From contig CAYVQF010000057.1 in assembly GCA_964454015.1 (NCBI GenBank), positions 1-37,322 on the forward strand: a stretch of 37,322 bases of DNA, written 5' to 3'. Source of the stretch: CAYVQF01 sp964454015. Lineage in GTDB: Bacteria > Myxococcota_A > Bradymonadia > UBA4248. The position numbers and the translations under genes are program-made. The notes under the pieces were generated by a model. The model saw only the letters and a program-made list of their open reading frames with translations. It was not told the origin of the DNA and searched no databases. Numbering within the stretch: the stretch's first letter is position 1; each line of letters starts with the position of its first letter. Shown piece after piece: positions 26,665 to 35,893 of the stretch.

Positions 26665-29409
26665 ATGATCCTGAGCGTTAACTCGAAAAATTTGGCTACT
26701 TGGGGCCTCTGGGCAGCCTTTTTGTGCTGCCTCGCTTGGGGGGCCGCTTGTGACGAAAGCAAGCCCGTCGATCCCAAAACGGATACGCCCGATGAGGCGA
26801 TCCTGCCCGAACTAGACGATGAGCCAGAGACCGATCTCGCTGAAATCGAAGTCTATGATCCCTTCGGGGACAGCGACAACGATGGCCTCCCTGACTACCT
26901 CGAAGATCTCAACGGCAATGGCATCTTTGAGCCGGAACTAGGTGAGACCGACCCCTTCAACCCCGACACCGACAACGACGGCCTCAAAGACGGCACCGAA
27001 GATGCCAACCAAAACGGCTTCTTCGACCCGGGTGAGACCGATCCCCTCAACCCCGACACCGACGGCGATGGCCTCAAGGACGGCATCGAAGACGCCAACC
27101 GCAATGGCATCCACGATCCCCAACTCGGAGAAACCGATCCTCGGCTGGCCGACACTGACGGCGACGGCATCGACGACAAGACCGAAGTCGAGTCCGAAAT
27201 CGGCCTCGACCCCAACAACCCCGACACCGACTACGACTGGATCCCAGACGGCATCGAAGACGCCAACCACAACGGCATCTTTGAACCCGAGCTCGGAGAA
27301 ACCAATCCCGTCTCCGCCGACACCGACGGCGACCGCTTGAGTGACGGCTGTGAAGACCGCAACCTCAACGGACGACTCGACCCCGGCGAAACCGATCCGC
27401 GCCGCCCAGACACGGACGGCGATGGCCTCAAAGACGGCGATGAGTGCCAGGTGCTCCCTGCCGGAGCATGCCCAGACTTCGACAACGAGGGTAACTGCGC
27501 CACCAACCCCACCCTCTTTGACACCGATGGCGACGGCCTCAGCGATTTCGTCGAGTTCACCAGCGACTACGGCGGGGGCGTCAGCTCCGATCCGCGCAAC
27601 CCCGACACCGACGGCGACACCGTCCCCGATGGACTCGAGGACTTCAACCACAACGGCCGCTATGAGCCCCACCTCGGCGAAACCAACCCCATCGACCCCA
27701 TGTCCGACGGCATGGTCCCTGATGGGCAACGACCGCAAGCGCAGGCCTGCGTCAACCCGGTCTTCCCCGCGCAAATCGTCGGCCCTAACGTCGACCTCCG
27801 CTTCGCCCACGACCATCGCTTCACCGCCGCCGAGCTCGGCTTTGGCGCCAACCCACCCCCCATGCTCGCCGCTTGGGCCCTCGACAGCGCCAACCCCGCC
27901 GTCGTCGGCTTCGTCATCTCAAAACGACCCGGCACGGGCGTCACTTCCGCCCTCGAACAAGAAGGGATCGACGCCGCAAGTATCGGTGGCAACCTCACCT
28001 TCCCCCGCGCCTTCACCTCCTGGGACGGCCATGACGCCCGCATCAGCACCTACGAGTTCAGCGCCACAGGCAACACCGTCTCCGTGCGCAATTCTGTCAT
28101 CTCTAAACTCACCGGCCTCCCCACCTCGGCCATCTCCGGCCTCCCCACCACAGGCGGGCAAAACGCCGGCTCCTACGAGCTGGCCCTCTACACGGTCTTC
28201 CGCGACGCCTCCCAGGTCATCCTGGTCGGCGCCATCTTGCCCCACGACAGCACCCCGAGCGACCAAGCCGTCGTCCTCGCCTCCACCCTGAGCAACGGCA
28301 CCGGCGTCGCCCGCTTCGCCGACCATTTCGGCACCACCAACACGGGCGAACCCCTCAAGGCCTGTAACATCTTCCGCGTCACCGAACTCCCCATCGTCGA
28401 CTTCCTCTTCATCATCGATGACACCGCCTCCATGGGCCCCTACCAAGAAGCACTGCGCCAATCCACCACGGAAATCTTCTCTGCCGTCCGTGGCGCCTTC
28501 GTCTCGGCGCGTTGGACCATCGGCTCCACTGAGGTCGGCACCACCGGCACTTACGACGGCAGCACCTCCCACTGCGGTATCCTCAGCCAACCTCAAGGCC
28601 CTGGCGGCATGGCATGGGCCCCCTTCACTTCCGATTACGAAGAGGGCTTCAAATGCCGCGTCCGCGACCCCCTGGGCATTCAAAACTGTGATCCCACGGG
28701 CAACACCTTCACCGGCTGGGCCGAGTACGGCCTGCTCTGCTCCAAATGGGCCATCGACTACTTCCAAGGCCGCCGCGGCACCCTCAACCCTGTCGATCTC
28801 CAGCGTCCACGCTCGGAGCTCATCGTCATCGTCGTCACGGACGAAAACGAAGACATCGCGTCGGAACAAGGCTCCGAGATGTCCGCCATCGACAAAGCCG
28901 AAACCCTACAGTGGCTCGGCGTCAGCTCATGGAGCCAGGTCAACGCCCAGCTCGCCGCCAACCGCTTCGTCGACTTCTTCCACAACACCGCCTCGTCACC
29001 ACCTTATGGCGACGCCACACCCTTCCTCGTCTACAATCGACGTAGCTCTTACGAGCGTGCCGTCTACTGGGAGTTCATGGACCTCAACCCCAACAACTTC
29101 CCCAACGGCGCCTCCATGGACATCAACGAAGTCGCCCAAATCCCCGGCTTCGTCCAAAAGGTCATCCGCGCCGCCACTGGCATGGCCTCGTCCTTCACCC
29201 CCATGCACGTACCCATCACCGTGGAAATGAAGGTCGTCGTCCAGCGCGCCTTCTCTGTTGAAAGCATGGCGCTACAACACAGCAACACCAACGGCTGGGG
29301 CTACGATCCCGTCGCCAACTCCATGGTCTTTTTCGGCGAAGACCGACCGCGCATCCTCGACTCCTTTGCCATCAGCTATCCCTATTGGGTAGCAGGAGCG
29401 CCGGACTGA
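26665..29409 (+). CDS. lipoprotein with thrombospondin type 3 repeats and a von Willebrand A-like domain
   Basis: The product is about 914 residues. The start is preceded by GGAGGA. A lipoprotein signal ends at Cys29 (WGAAC), then comes an acidic linker. Between about 65 and 350 there are roughly nine Ca-binding thrombospondin type 3 units, seen as DTDGDGLKDG and E-x-x-N-x-N-G repeats, with variants. This is followed by a beta-rich region. A von Willebrand A-like domain begins at about 575 with FLFIIDDTASMGP, in which Asp585-x-Thr587-x-Ser589 fits the metal-binding MIDAS pattern. The later parts are rich in aromatic and Cys residues. Such proteins are calcium-stabilised, surface-exposed and often adhesive in Myxococcota; adhesion is inferred, not shown. 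One base separates its stop from rsmD. Confidence 0.88.
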   Translation: MILSVNSKNLATWGLWAAFLCCLAWGAACDESKPVDPKTDTPDEAILPELDDEPETDLAEIEVYDPFGDSDNDGLPDYLEDLNGNGIFEPELGETDPFNPDTDNDGLKDGTEDANQNGFFDPGETDPLNPDTDGDGLKDGIEDANRNGIHDPQLGETDPRLADTDGDGIDDKTEVESEIGLDPNNPDTDYDWIPDGIEDANHNGIFEPELGETNPVSADTDGDRLSDGCEDRNLNGRLDPGETDPRRPDTDGDGLKDGDECQVLPAGACPDFDNEGNCATNPTLFDTDGDGLSDFVEFTSDYGGGVSSDPRNPDTDGDTVPDGLEDFNHNGRYEPHLGETNPIDPMSDGMVPDGQRPQAQACVNPVFPAQIVGPNVDLRFAHDHRFTAAELGFGANPPPMLAAWALDSANPAVVGFVISKRPGTGVTSALEQEGIDAASIGGNLTFPRAFTSWDGHDARISTYEFSATGNTVSVRNSVISKLTGLPTSAISGLPTTGGQNAGSYELALYTVFRDASQVILVGAILPHDSTPSDQAVVLASTLSNGTGVARFADHFGTTNTGEPLKACNIFRVTELPIVDFLFIIDDTASMGPYQEALRQSTTEIFSAVRGAFVSARWTIGSTEVGTTGTYDGSTSHCGILSQPQGPGGMAWAPFTSDYEEGFKCRVRDPLGIQNCDPTGNTFTGWAEYGLLCSKWAIDYFQGRRGTLNPVDLQRPRSELIVIVVTDENEDIASEQGSEMSAIDKAETLQWLGVSSWSQVNAQLAANRFVDFFHNTASSPPYGDATPFLVYNRRSSYERAVYWEFMDLNPNNFPNGASMDINEVAQIPGFVQKVIRAATGMASSFTPMHVPITVEMKVVVQRAFSVESMALQHSNTNGWGYDPVANSMVFFGEDRPRILDSFAISYPYWVAGAPD

Positions 29410-29410
29410 C

Positions 29411-29971
29411 GTGCTGAGGATCATCGCGGGTCGCGCCAAAGGACGGATGCTCGAGGCACCACCTGACCAAAAGGTTCGGCCCACCAGCGGACGCGTCCGC
29501 GAAGCCCTCTTCTCGATGCTCGTCTCCCGCCTCGACACCTTCGCCGCCCTACGGGTCCTCGATCCCTTCGCCGGCTCTGGCGCCCTCGGCCTCGAAGCCT
29601 GGTCACGCGGCGCGGCACAGGTAGACTTCATCGAGGCCGATCCCAAGGTCTGGCGCCTCCTCCAGGCCAACATCCAGCGCCTTGGCGCCAGCCCACACTG
29701 TACCGCCCACAAAGGACGCTCACCAGGCCACCTCCGCAACCTTCACCCACCCTATCACCTCGTCTTCCTTGACCCGCCTTATCGTGAAGACCTCCTCACC
29801 CTGACCCTCGAAAGTCTCGACCACACCCGCCTCTTGGCCCCCGATGCCTGGATCCTCGCCGAGTTCGCATCCCAGTTGGCGCCATCCATCCCCAAAGCCT
29901 TCTCCGTCGACGTCCAACGCGACTACGCCAACACCTCCGTAGCCCTCTTGCGCCTCAACCACCCTACCTGA
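29411..29971 (+). CDS. rsmD: 16S rRNA (guanine(966)-N2)-methyltransferase
   Basis: The product is about 186 residues, the normal length of RsmD. The N-terminal LRIIAGRAKGRML and RPTSGRVREALFS are characteristic of the family. The SAM-binding motif is DPFAGSGALGLEAWSRGA at about 51-68 and the catalytic motif is DPPY at 121-124. It methylates G966 of 16S rRNA at the exocyclic N2 during 30S assembly. It starts with GTG one base after the stop of the TSP3 lipoprotein gene, so it is probably translated from the same message, an odd functional pairing. The aminotransferase gene follows after 22 bases. Confidence 0.93.
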   Translation: MLRIIAGRAKGRMLEAPPDQKVRPTSGRVREALFSMLVSRLDTFAALRVLDPFAGSGALGLEAWSRGAAQVDFIEADPKVWRLLQANIQRLGASPHCTAHKGRSPGHLRNLHPPYHLVFLDPPYREDLLTLTLESLDHTRLLAPDAWILAEFASQLAPSIPKAFSVDVQRDYANTSVALLRLNHPT

Positions 29972-29993
29972 TCCCATCTGCCAAGGAGTCCAC

Positions 29994-31196
29994 ATGCGCT
30001 GTTCCACGCGTCTGCTTCAGGTTCAGCCCTCCCTCACCCTCGCCATCGATGCCCGCGCCAAAGCCATGCAAGCGGCCGGCGAAGACCTCGTCGGCTTCGG
30101 CGCTGGGGAGCCCGACTTCAACACCCCCCAGCCCATCGTCGACGCCGCCAAAGCAGCCCTCGACGCCGGCATGACCAAATACACGCCCGTCGGCGGCACC
30201 CTCCAGCTCCGCAGCGCCATCGCCGCGTGGTACCAAACGCGCTACGCCGTGACCTGCGACGCCGACAACGTCATCGTCTCCTGTGGCGGCAAGCACGTCC
30301 TCTACAACATCGCCATGGCCCTCCTCGAGCCCGGCGACAAAGTGCTCATTCCCTCCCCCTTTTGGCTCACCTACCCGCCCCAAGTCCATCTCGCCGGAGC
30401 CACACCCATCTTCATCCCTTGCCACGAAAGTGACCACTTCCTCCTCACGCCTCAAGCACTAGAAGCAGCCATCGCCGAGCACCAGCCGCGCATGCTCATC
30501 CTCAACAGCCCTTCAAACCCCACGGGACAGGCCTACGACCGCGACGCCCTCCTCGCCATCTGTGATGTCCTGCGCGCCCACCCCAACCTCATCCTCCTCT
30601 GGGACAGCATCTACGAACAACTGGTCTACGACGGCTTCATCCACGTCGAGCCCACCGCGCTGGCACCGGACCTCCGTGAGCGCATCGTCGTCGCCAGCGG
30701 CTTCTCCAAAGCATACGCCATGACAGGCTGGCGCCTGGGCTACGCCATCGCACCGCCCACCCTCGTCAAGGGCATGCTCAAACTCCAAGGTCACTGCACC
30801 TCGAACGCCACCACTTTTGCCCAGGCCGGCGCCTTGGCGGCCCTCACCCTACCCAGCCATTACACCGACGAAATGCTCGCCACCTTTGCCCTGCGACGCA
30901 GCCGAATGTTGGCACTGATCCAAGAGATCGACCACGTCACCTGCCTGGCCCCCAAAGGCGCGTTCTATGCTTTCGTCAACGTCAGCGCCTATTGCCAAGC
31001 GAACTCTGACCACCAGCTCATCACCGACGACCTGAGCCTCGCCACCTACCTCCTGGAAGAAGGCAAGGTCGCCGTGGTACCCGGGAGCGCCTTTGGTGCC
31101 CCAGGCTACATCAGGCTCTCGTACGCCACCGCCATGGGCAGCATTGAAAAAGGGCTGCCCAGAATCGCCGCGGCCCTCGGCAAGCTCACCCGCTAG
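29994..31196 (+). CDS. aspC: aspartate aminotransferase, class I fold-type I
   Basis: The product is about 400 residues. The ATG at 29994 has AAGGAG about seven bases upstream. PLP-enzyme features: GAGEPDFNTP at 36-45, NSPSNPTG at 171-178, the PLP-binding lysine in SGFSKAYAMTGWRLGY (Lys239), and the substrate-binding arginine in GYIRLSY near the C-terminus. The pattern is that of the Ib-type aspartate/prephenate aminotransferases. The exact amino-acid specificity cannot be read from sequence; aspartate is the most common in this group. The stop codon shares its bases with the stop of the convergent gene. Confidence 0.9.
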   Translation: MRCSTRLLQVQPSLTLAIDARAKAMQAAGEDLVGFGAGEPDFNTPQPIVDAAKAALDAGMTKYTPVGGTLQLRSAIAAWYQTRYAVTCDADNVIVSCGGKHVLYNIAMALLEPGDKVLIPSPFWLTYPPQVHLAGATPIFIPCHESDHFLLTPQALEAAIAEHQPRMLILNSPSNPTGQAYDRDALLAICDVLRAHPNLILLWDSIYEQLVYDGFIHVEPTALAPDLRERIVVASGFSKAYAMTGWRLGYAIAPPTLVKGMLKLQGHCTSNATTFAQAGALAALTLPSHYTDEMLATFALRRSRMLALIQEIDHVTCLAPKGAFYAFVNVSAYCQANSDHQLITDDLSLATYLLEEGKVAVVPGSAFGAPGYIRLSYATAMGSIEKGLPRIAAALGKLTR

Positions 31197-32215
31197 AAGC
31201 GAACGCCGCCGACAAAACCAGCCCCCTCCGCCCCAAAGGTGGGCTGGAGGTAGAGGTCATAACCCGATCGCTGGTACTGGTCTTCTGCCAGCTCGTCACC
31301 AGGGCGAATGACCAGCATTAGAATGGCAACGGCCGCCGCAACGCCACCAACGCCGTACATGACATTGGCCAACACCGATGCATCTTTGGCATCGTTCAAC
31401 AGGGACTGCGCCTTCACCTGGGAGATGCTCCCTTTCTTCTTGCCGCTGATGACCTGATCTTCGTAGTCTTTGGCATCCAATCCAAACTTGATGCCCACGC
31501 CGATCAACGCCAATCCAGCCACGCCCGAAGAGATGGAGGTCACCAACTGCCAAGTCGGGAGACTGCGATCCACCTGCATCCGGCGCCGACTGAGGAGACT
31601 CTCGTCCCCTCCCACTATCTGGCGATTGAAGAGCTTATAGGCCGCTGGCCGCAGCTCCTTCTCCTGGCTGCGCAAGCGCGCCGCGGTCTCGAACTCCAAG
31701 TAGTTCTCCAACGCCGCCGTCTCGACATCGAAGGCCTCCAAAGATATCTTGGGACGCCCCAAACCCTCCGTTTGGATGCGACCAATGACGACCTTGGCAA
31801 CCCCCAGATCCCGGGCCAAACCGCTGATGCAGGCCGCGTCGTAGACACAAGCGTCACGCTCGAAATCCATCTGGGCCAGCGCCTTCATGATCGGCACAGC
31901 GATCACCGTATCGTAGTCCTCGAACTCCGTCAGATGACCCACCAGCGCCTCATTCAAGCGCTCCAAGGTCTTCGGGTCCGTGCTGTCGACAGGATCGAAA
32001 AACGCCATGATGATGGGCTTGTCGCCACTTGGCATGACGAAGGCCGGCTCCTCGGGGCGCGTCTTCACCGGCTCCGTAAAGTCGAAGCCCCCGTCGTCGT
32101 CGCCCGTGTCCGAGAAATCGAAGTCGTCAGCACTGGCCATGACCGACCAGGTGCCCACTAGCAACAACGTCGCAAGCAAAACCAAACCTTGGCTCTTAAA
32201 TGTCGCACGCAACAT
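31193..32215 (-). CDS. secreted/membrane protein with TolB-like N-terminal part
   Basis: The product is about 340 residues. ATG at 32215 has GGAGG four bases upstream, and the open frame beyond it is not supported. The first 29 residues are a signal peptide (LVLLATLLLVGTWSVMASA). An acidic linker (DDFDFSDTGDDDGGFDF) follows. The next segment, MAFFDPVDSTDPKTLERLNE and then DACVYDAACISGLARDLGV and AKVVIGRI, resembles TolB/CsgG-like domains common in Myxococcota proteins, including the paired cysteines. Two hydrophobic stretches are near the C-terminus (SGVAGLALIGVGIKFGLD and VGGVAAAVAILMLV). The role is unknown. The gene is convergent with aspC and downstream of a BtuF-like gene. Confidence 0.65.
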   Translation of the reverse strand: MLRATFKSQGLVLLATLLLVGTWSVMASADDFDFSDTGDDDGGFDFTEPVKTRPEEPAFVMPSGDKPIIMAFFDPVDSTDPKTLERLNEALVGHLTEFEDYDTVIAVPIMKALAQMDFERDACVYDAACISGLARDLGVAKVVIGRIQTEGLGRPKISLEAFDVETAALENYLEFETAARLRSQEKELRPAAYKLFNRQIVGGDESLLSRRRMQVDRSLPTWQLVTSISSGVAGLALIGVGIKFGLDAKDYEDQVISGKKKGSISQVKAQSLLNDAKDASVLANVMYGVGGVAAAVAILMLVIRPGDELAEDQYQRSGYDLYLQPTFGAEGAGFVGGVRF

Positions 32216-32295
32216 GAATCCTCCCGCCGGCTGTTGCTCCCCCTCAAAACAAAGAGGCGCCTCGCGCCTGGGCTCGCAATCGGCCCACAGCACGA

Positions 32296-32333
32296 GCCAT
32301 CTTAGATCGACGCCGACAAACAAGCAAGATGGC
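32296..32333. repeat. 8-bp inverted repeat after the BtuF-like gene
   Basis: GCCATCTT at 32296-32303 and AAGATGGC at 32326-32333 form a perfect inverted repeat with a 22-base spacer. It lies just beyond the stop of the BtuF-like gene and 81 bases upstream of the TolB-like gene's start. It could be an operator or a weak terminator; no T-run follows. Confidence 0.4.
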
Positions 32334-32337
32334 GTCC

Positions 32338-33282
32338 TCACTCGCTCTCCTCGCCCACCCCACCCTCACACAAGGCAGCCAAGTGGAACGCCAACATGGC
32401 GGCGCTCTCCCCCATCTTCGGACCAGGGACACTCAACGATGGCGCATGGATCACCCGCAACCGCCCCTGGGCCACCGCCGTCAACGCACCATACTCCGAC
32501 TGCCAACGCTGCACCTCCCGCGCAATGACCTCTGGGCCGCCGGCGCCGTAGATCACGTCCACCACCAGCTCGGGATCTGCCGCCAGCAACACCTCACGCG
32601 ACACCGTCGGCCATGGCTCTCCCCCGGGCGCGACGTTGGCCAAAGCCATCTTCGCCAACATGACCCCCAAAAAACTCTCCCCACCGGCGACCAACAATCC
32701 CTGCAATGAATCGGGACGACGCCCCACGACCAAGAGCACCCGCAACCCTGCGCGACACGCCCCACGCACCTGCGCCGCTGCCGCATCGACCTCAGCCCTA
32801 ATCCGCGCCCGTAGCGCCTCGCCAGCGGCGCGCACACCACAAGCATCCGCGACCACCACGAAGGAATTCAACACTTCCGTGTAGGTGTCACCCGAGACCT
32901 GCAGCGTCCTCAACCCCAGGCGGGACAATCCCCCCTGCAGGCGCTGATGCTCTCCCTGCAACAGGACGAGATCCGGCCCCAATGCCACCAAGGCCTCCAC
33001 GTTGGGATCCGACCAACCACCGAGGCGCGGTAGCGAAGCTAACGCTGGCGGGAGCTCGCAATAGGAGCCGACACCCACCAGACGCTCGCCGAGGCCCAGC
33101 TCGATCACCAGCGCCGTCAGACTCGGCGACATGGTTACGATACGCTGCGGTACCTTGCCACCTTCCATTGCAGGCGTCTGGCGAGTGATCTGCCCACCAC
33201 TCCAACACCAGGAAAAGGCGAAGGCCGACAGGGCACAACAACCAAACACGATCCGCCAGACGCCGCGCCTCAACCCTCGCAT
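32338..33282 (-). CDS. BtuF-like periplasmic binding protein (helical-backbone metal receptor)
   Basis: The product is about 314 residues and fits the class III binding-protein fold (BtuF/FhuD/HmuT group). The signature is RIVTMSPSLTALVIELGLGERLVGVGSY near the mature N-terminus and the later DPNVEALVALGPDLVLLQG. The chosen start (ATG at 33282) gives a hydrophobic leader (VFGCCALSAFAFSW); longer starts at 33324 and 33330 are possible. The usual substrate of the closest relatives is cobalamin, but heme or ferric chelates are equally possible. No permease or ATPase gene is next to it in this window, so the rest of the transporter must be elsewhere. No cobalamin riboswitch motif was recognised upstream. 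Confidence 0.8.
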   Translation of the reverse strand: MRGLRRGVWRIVFGCCALSAFAFSWCWSGGQITRQTPAMEGGKVPQRIVTMSPSLTALVIELGLGERLVGVGSYCELPPALASLPRLGGWSDPNVEALVALGPDLVLLQGEHQRLQGGLSRLGLRTLQVSGDTYTEVLNSFVVVADACGVRAAGEALRARIRAEVDAAAAQVRGACRAGLRVLLVVGRRPDSLQGLLVAGGESFLGVMLAKMALANVAPGGEPWPTVSREVLLAADPELVVDVIYGAGGPEVIAREVQRWQSEYGALTAVAQGRLRVIHAPSLSVPGPKMGESAAMLAFHLAALCEGGVGEESE

Positions 33283-33417
33283 CTCCCTCACCAACTGTGC
33301 TCCTCCAGGTCTGCCGCCGTTCATCCTCACACCGCAAGCTCACGGGAAACACGAGCCTGCACCTTACAGCTTAATCTTCAGCCACTTACACACAAGGCTG
33401 GAGCATGGTGCGCCTCT

Positions 33418-33445
33418 TTGACAAGTCCCCTCGCTCATCTATACT
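33418..33445 (+). promoter_or_regulatory. near-consensus sigma70 promoter
   Basis: TTGACA at 33418-33423 and TATACT at 33440-33445 are separated by 16 bases. This is the best promoter in the window. Transcription would start near 33452, about 80 bases before the chosen start of the coiled-coil protein gene at 33536. Confidence 0.75.
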
Positions 33446-33535
33446 GCATCCTGCTGAGAAGCCGCCGTGGAGGTCAATTCGGCAGGACTTGTACACTGGC
33501 CTGGGGCCACGGCTGGCCAAGCTTACGAGAGCACC

Positions 33536-35893
33536 ATGTCGAAATCCATTAGCTTCGTCTTTCTCCTCACCTTAGCCGCGGCGGCGGCCATGGCGGCCTG
33601 GATCATCCTGCTCACACCGCCACCCACGGCAGAGGAAGACCACAGCGCCGTGACGCCAGCCCTCGATGCCGCGCGCACCAGCCTCAGCGCTCACCTCGAC
33701 CAGCATCAGGCGGCGCAACGCACCCTCCTGGCAGCCACCCTCCAAAGCCCTGAGCTCCAAGCCTACCTCGTCCCAGCCCTGCGCACCAAGACCCGTCAGC
33801 CCGTGTTGCGCCCCGATCGACCGCCGGCACAAACCAGCTCGGTCAGCGTCCCCAGCCAAGAGTCGCTCCTGCCCGATCTCCAGCGCCTCCTCGATAGCAG
33901 CACCGCCTCCCTCGGCACCACGCACATCCTCCTGATGGACACCCACACCAACACCCTCTTGGCCCACAGCGCGGGACTCCAAGACCCCCAGGCGCTCGTC
34001 CCCCTCGTGGCCAAAGCCGCCACCACACTCAACCAAGGGCGTGGCTACGTCGCACACGCCGACACCTTCCTGGACCTACAGTGGCTCTGCCTCGCCGATC
34101 AAACGGTCTGTGCCGTTGCCCAACGCCCCTTGGACGCCACACTTCTACAGCAGCTACAGGGCCTGCTTCCCCCTGACATGCACCTCAGCCTGGCCCGCAA
34201 AGGCGAGCTCATCCTCCACGCCTACCAAGATGACAGCCGCCGCACCGCCACCGCGCAGACCCTGGTCGCCCTCTTCGACCCGGCCAACACGACTCTCACC
34301 CACTTCTCCCAGCCCAATCACCCCAGCGTCGTCCACACCACCCCCATCTGGCTCGATGACGCACTCCAACACGCCAAGATCGCTTGGATCATCGAAACCA
34401 GCACCGTCCTGCCAGCCGCCCCCGCACCCCTCTGGACCACCCACCCCTTCTTCACCTCACCCAAGGAACACCTCCCTCAATGGCTTGGTCTCGCTGCCAT
34501 CACGCTCTTCCTCTTCGTCATTGGCGTGTGGCTCTTGCGCGCCGACCTCCACGCCGTGGGCCAACGCGCGACGCGAGCCTTCATGGACGCGGAGACACCT
34601 GCGGACGTGGATCCCCAGCGCGTTCATCCCGCCCTCAGACCCCTGATGGAGGCCATCGGACAAGGGCCTGCGACAACGACACCCCGCGACACTGCCGCCG
34701 AGCGCGACATCGAACGCCTCCGCGAAGACATCGCCGCAGCCGAGGCGCGCAGCAAGCAGCTCCAAGGCCAACTCGACTACGCTCGCGCAGAGGTCTCCAA
34801 AGCCAACAGGGCCTTGGCAGAAGCCAAAGCGCGCCCCGCCGCGGTCGTGGCACCCGAAGCGCCGCTTGCCGCGCCAGCACCGCCCTCAGCCTCGGTGGCG
34901 GCAGCCTTCGCCGCCCAACTAGCCCAACCAGCCACCCCAAGCGCCACGGCCAAAGACTTCGATACGGCAGAGGTGTCCAACGAGGAGATGAACCAGCTCC
35001 TCGAGAACATCGATCGCAACGAGATCTTGCCCCCTCTGGACGATGACGAGGCCGCCCTGCAGTCCCTCGCCGAGATGGCCGACCGCATCGGAAAAATGAC
35101 CGAGAGCCAGGTCGAACGCCTCCAGGCTTCTTTCGCCGAACCCATCCCCAGCGCAACCACCCGCTCGGAGACCACCGTCCCCAGGGGAGAGTTGCCGCCA
35201 GCACCTGCCGCCCAAACTAACGGAGCGCGCCTCGACGACGGGTGGGACGAGGGCCTCGATACGCCCTTGGCCAGCCTCGCCGATGCCGCACCGGCGCAGA
35301 GACCCGCGGCCAAGACCTCCGAGCTATGGCGCATTCCGCCAGACCCCAACGCCACCAGCCCCGGCATGAAGCGCACCGCCATCGACGAAGAGCATGCCCT
35401 CCCCGAGAGCTTCAACCAGGCTTCGCCCCCCTGGCCAGCCACGGGAGAGGCCCCTTCACTGAGCCCCTCCTCACTGCTCGAGGCCTTGAAGAAGCGCACC
35501 CAGAATCCAGCAGAAGCCAGCCCCGAAGACACCCGCGTCTCGCCCCTTGCGCCCAACATCCTCAACCCCGATGACCACACGCTGCGCCAGAGGCCGCGCA
35601 CCATTAGCCAGTCGGGGCACTTTACCCGCACGGGCTCCCGCGCCGATATCGACCCTTCGAATGACACGGAGTATTTCAAATCCCTCTACGAAGACTTCCT
35701 GGCCACCAAGCGAAAATGCGGCGAGAGCACCGACAAAATTACCCTCGAGCGCTTCATTAACAGGTTGGCCCGCAACAAACAGGCCCTCGTGGAGCGCTAT
35801 GGCTGTCGCACCGTCCGCTTTCAGGTCTATGTGAAAGAGGGCCACGCCGCTCTCAAAGCGACCCCAGTCAACGACCCCCCACCTCAGTCATGA
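33536..35893 (+). CDS. inner-membrane coiled-coil protein, MXAN_5187-like C-terminus
   Basis: The product is about 785 residues from ATG at 33536; a GTG at 33467 in the same frame is less likely. N-terminal membrane helix (SFVFLLTLAAAAAMAAWIILL), a periplasmic region of about 300 residues, a second membrane helix (GLAAITLFLFVIGVWLLRA), then a cytoplasmic coiled coil (ERDIERLREDIAAAEARSK), a long Ala/Pro-rich disordered stretch and a conserved C-terminal block: SLYEDFLATKRKCGE, RFINRLARNKQALVERYGC, TVRFQVYVKEGHAALKATPV. I associate this block with the myxobacterial MXAN_5187 family, whose function is unknown. The arrangement of periplasmic sensor and cytoplasmic tail resembles a chemoreceptor-like or signalling protein but has no known output domain. 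It overlaps tlyA by four bases. Confidence 0.75.
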   Translation: MSKSISFVFLLTLAAAAAMAAWIILLTPPPTAEEDHSAVTPALDAARTSLSAHLDQHQAAQRTLLAATLQSPELQAYLVPALRTKTRQPVLRPDRPPAQTSSVSVPSQESLLPDLQRLLDSSTASLGTTHILLMDTHTNTLLAHSAGLQDPQALVPLVAKAATTLNQGRGYVAHADTFLDLQWLCLADQTVCAVAQRPLDATLLQQLQGLLPPDMHLSLARKGELILHAYQDDSRRTATAQTLVALFDPANTTLTHFSQPNHPSVVHTTPIWLDDALQHAKIAWIIETSTVLPAAPAPLWTTHPFFTSPKEHLPQWLGLAAITLFLFVIGVWLLRADLHAVGQRATRAFMDAETPADVDPQRVHPALRPLMEAIGQGPATTTPRDTAAERDIERLREDIAAAEARSKQLQGQLDYARAEVSKANRALAEAKARPAAVVAPEAPLAAPAPPSASVAAAFAAQLAQPATPSATAKDFDTAEVSNEEMNQLLENIDRNEILPPLDDDEAALQSLAEMADRIGKMTESQVERLQASFAEPIPSATTRSETTVPRGELPPAPAAQTNGARLDDGWDEGLDTPLASLADAAPAQRPAAKTSELWRIPPDPNATSPGMKRTAIDEEHALPESFNQASPPWPATGEAPSLSPSSLLEALKKRTQNPAEASPEDTRVSPLAPNILNPDDHTLRQRPRTISQSGHFTRTGSRADIDPSNDTEYFKSLYEDFLATKRKCGESTDKITLERFINRLARNKQALVERYGCRTVRFQVYVKEGHAALKATPVNDPPPQS

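Noticed and set aside
33283..33417. Cobalamin riboswitch ahead of the BtuF-like gene
   Set aside because: No recognisable B12-box or conserved core bases were found on the minus strand.
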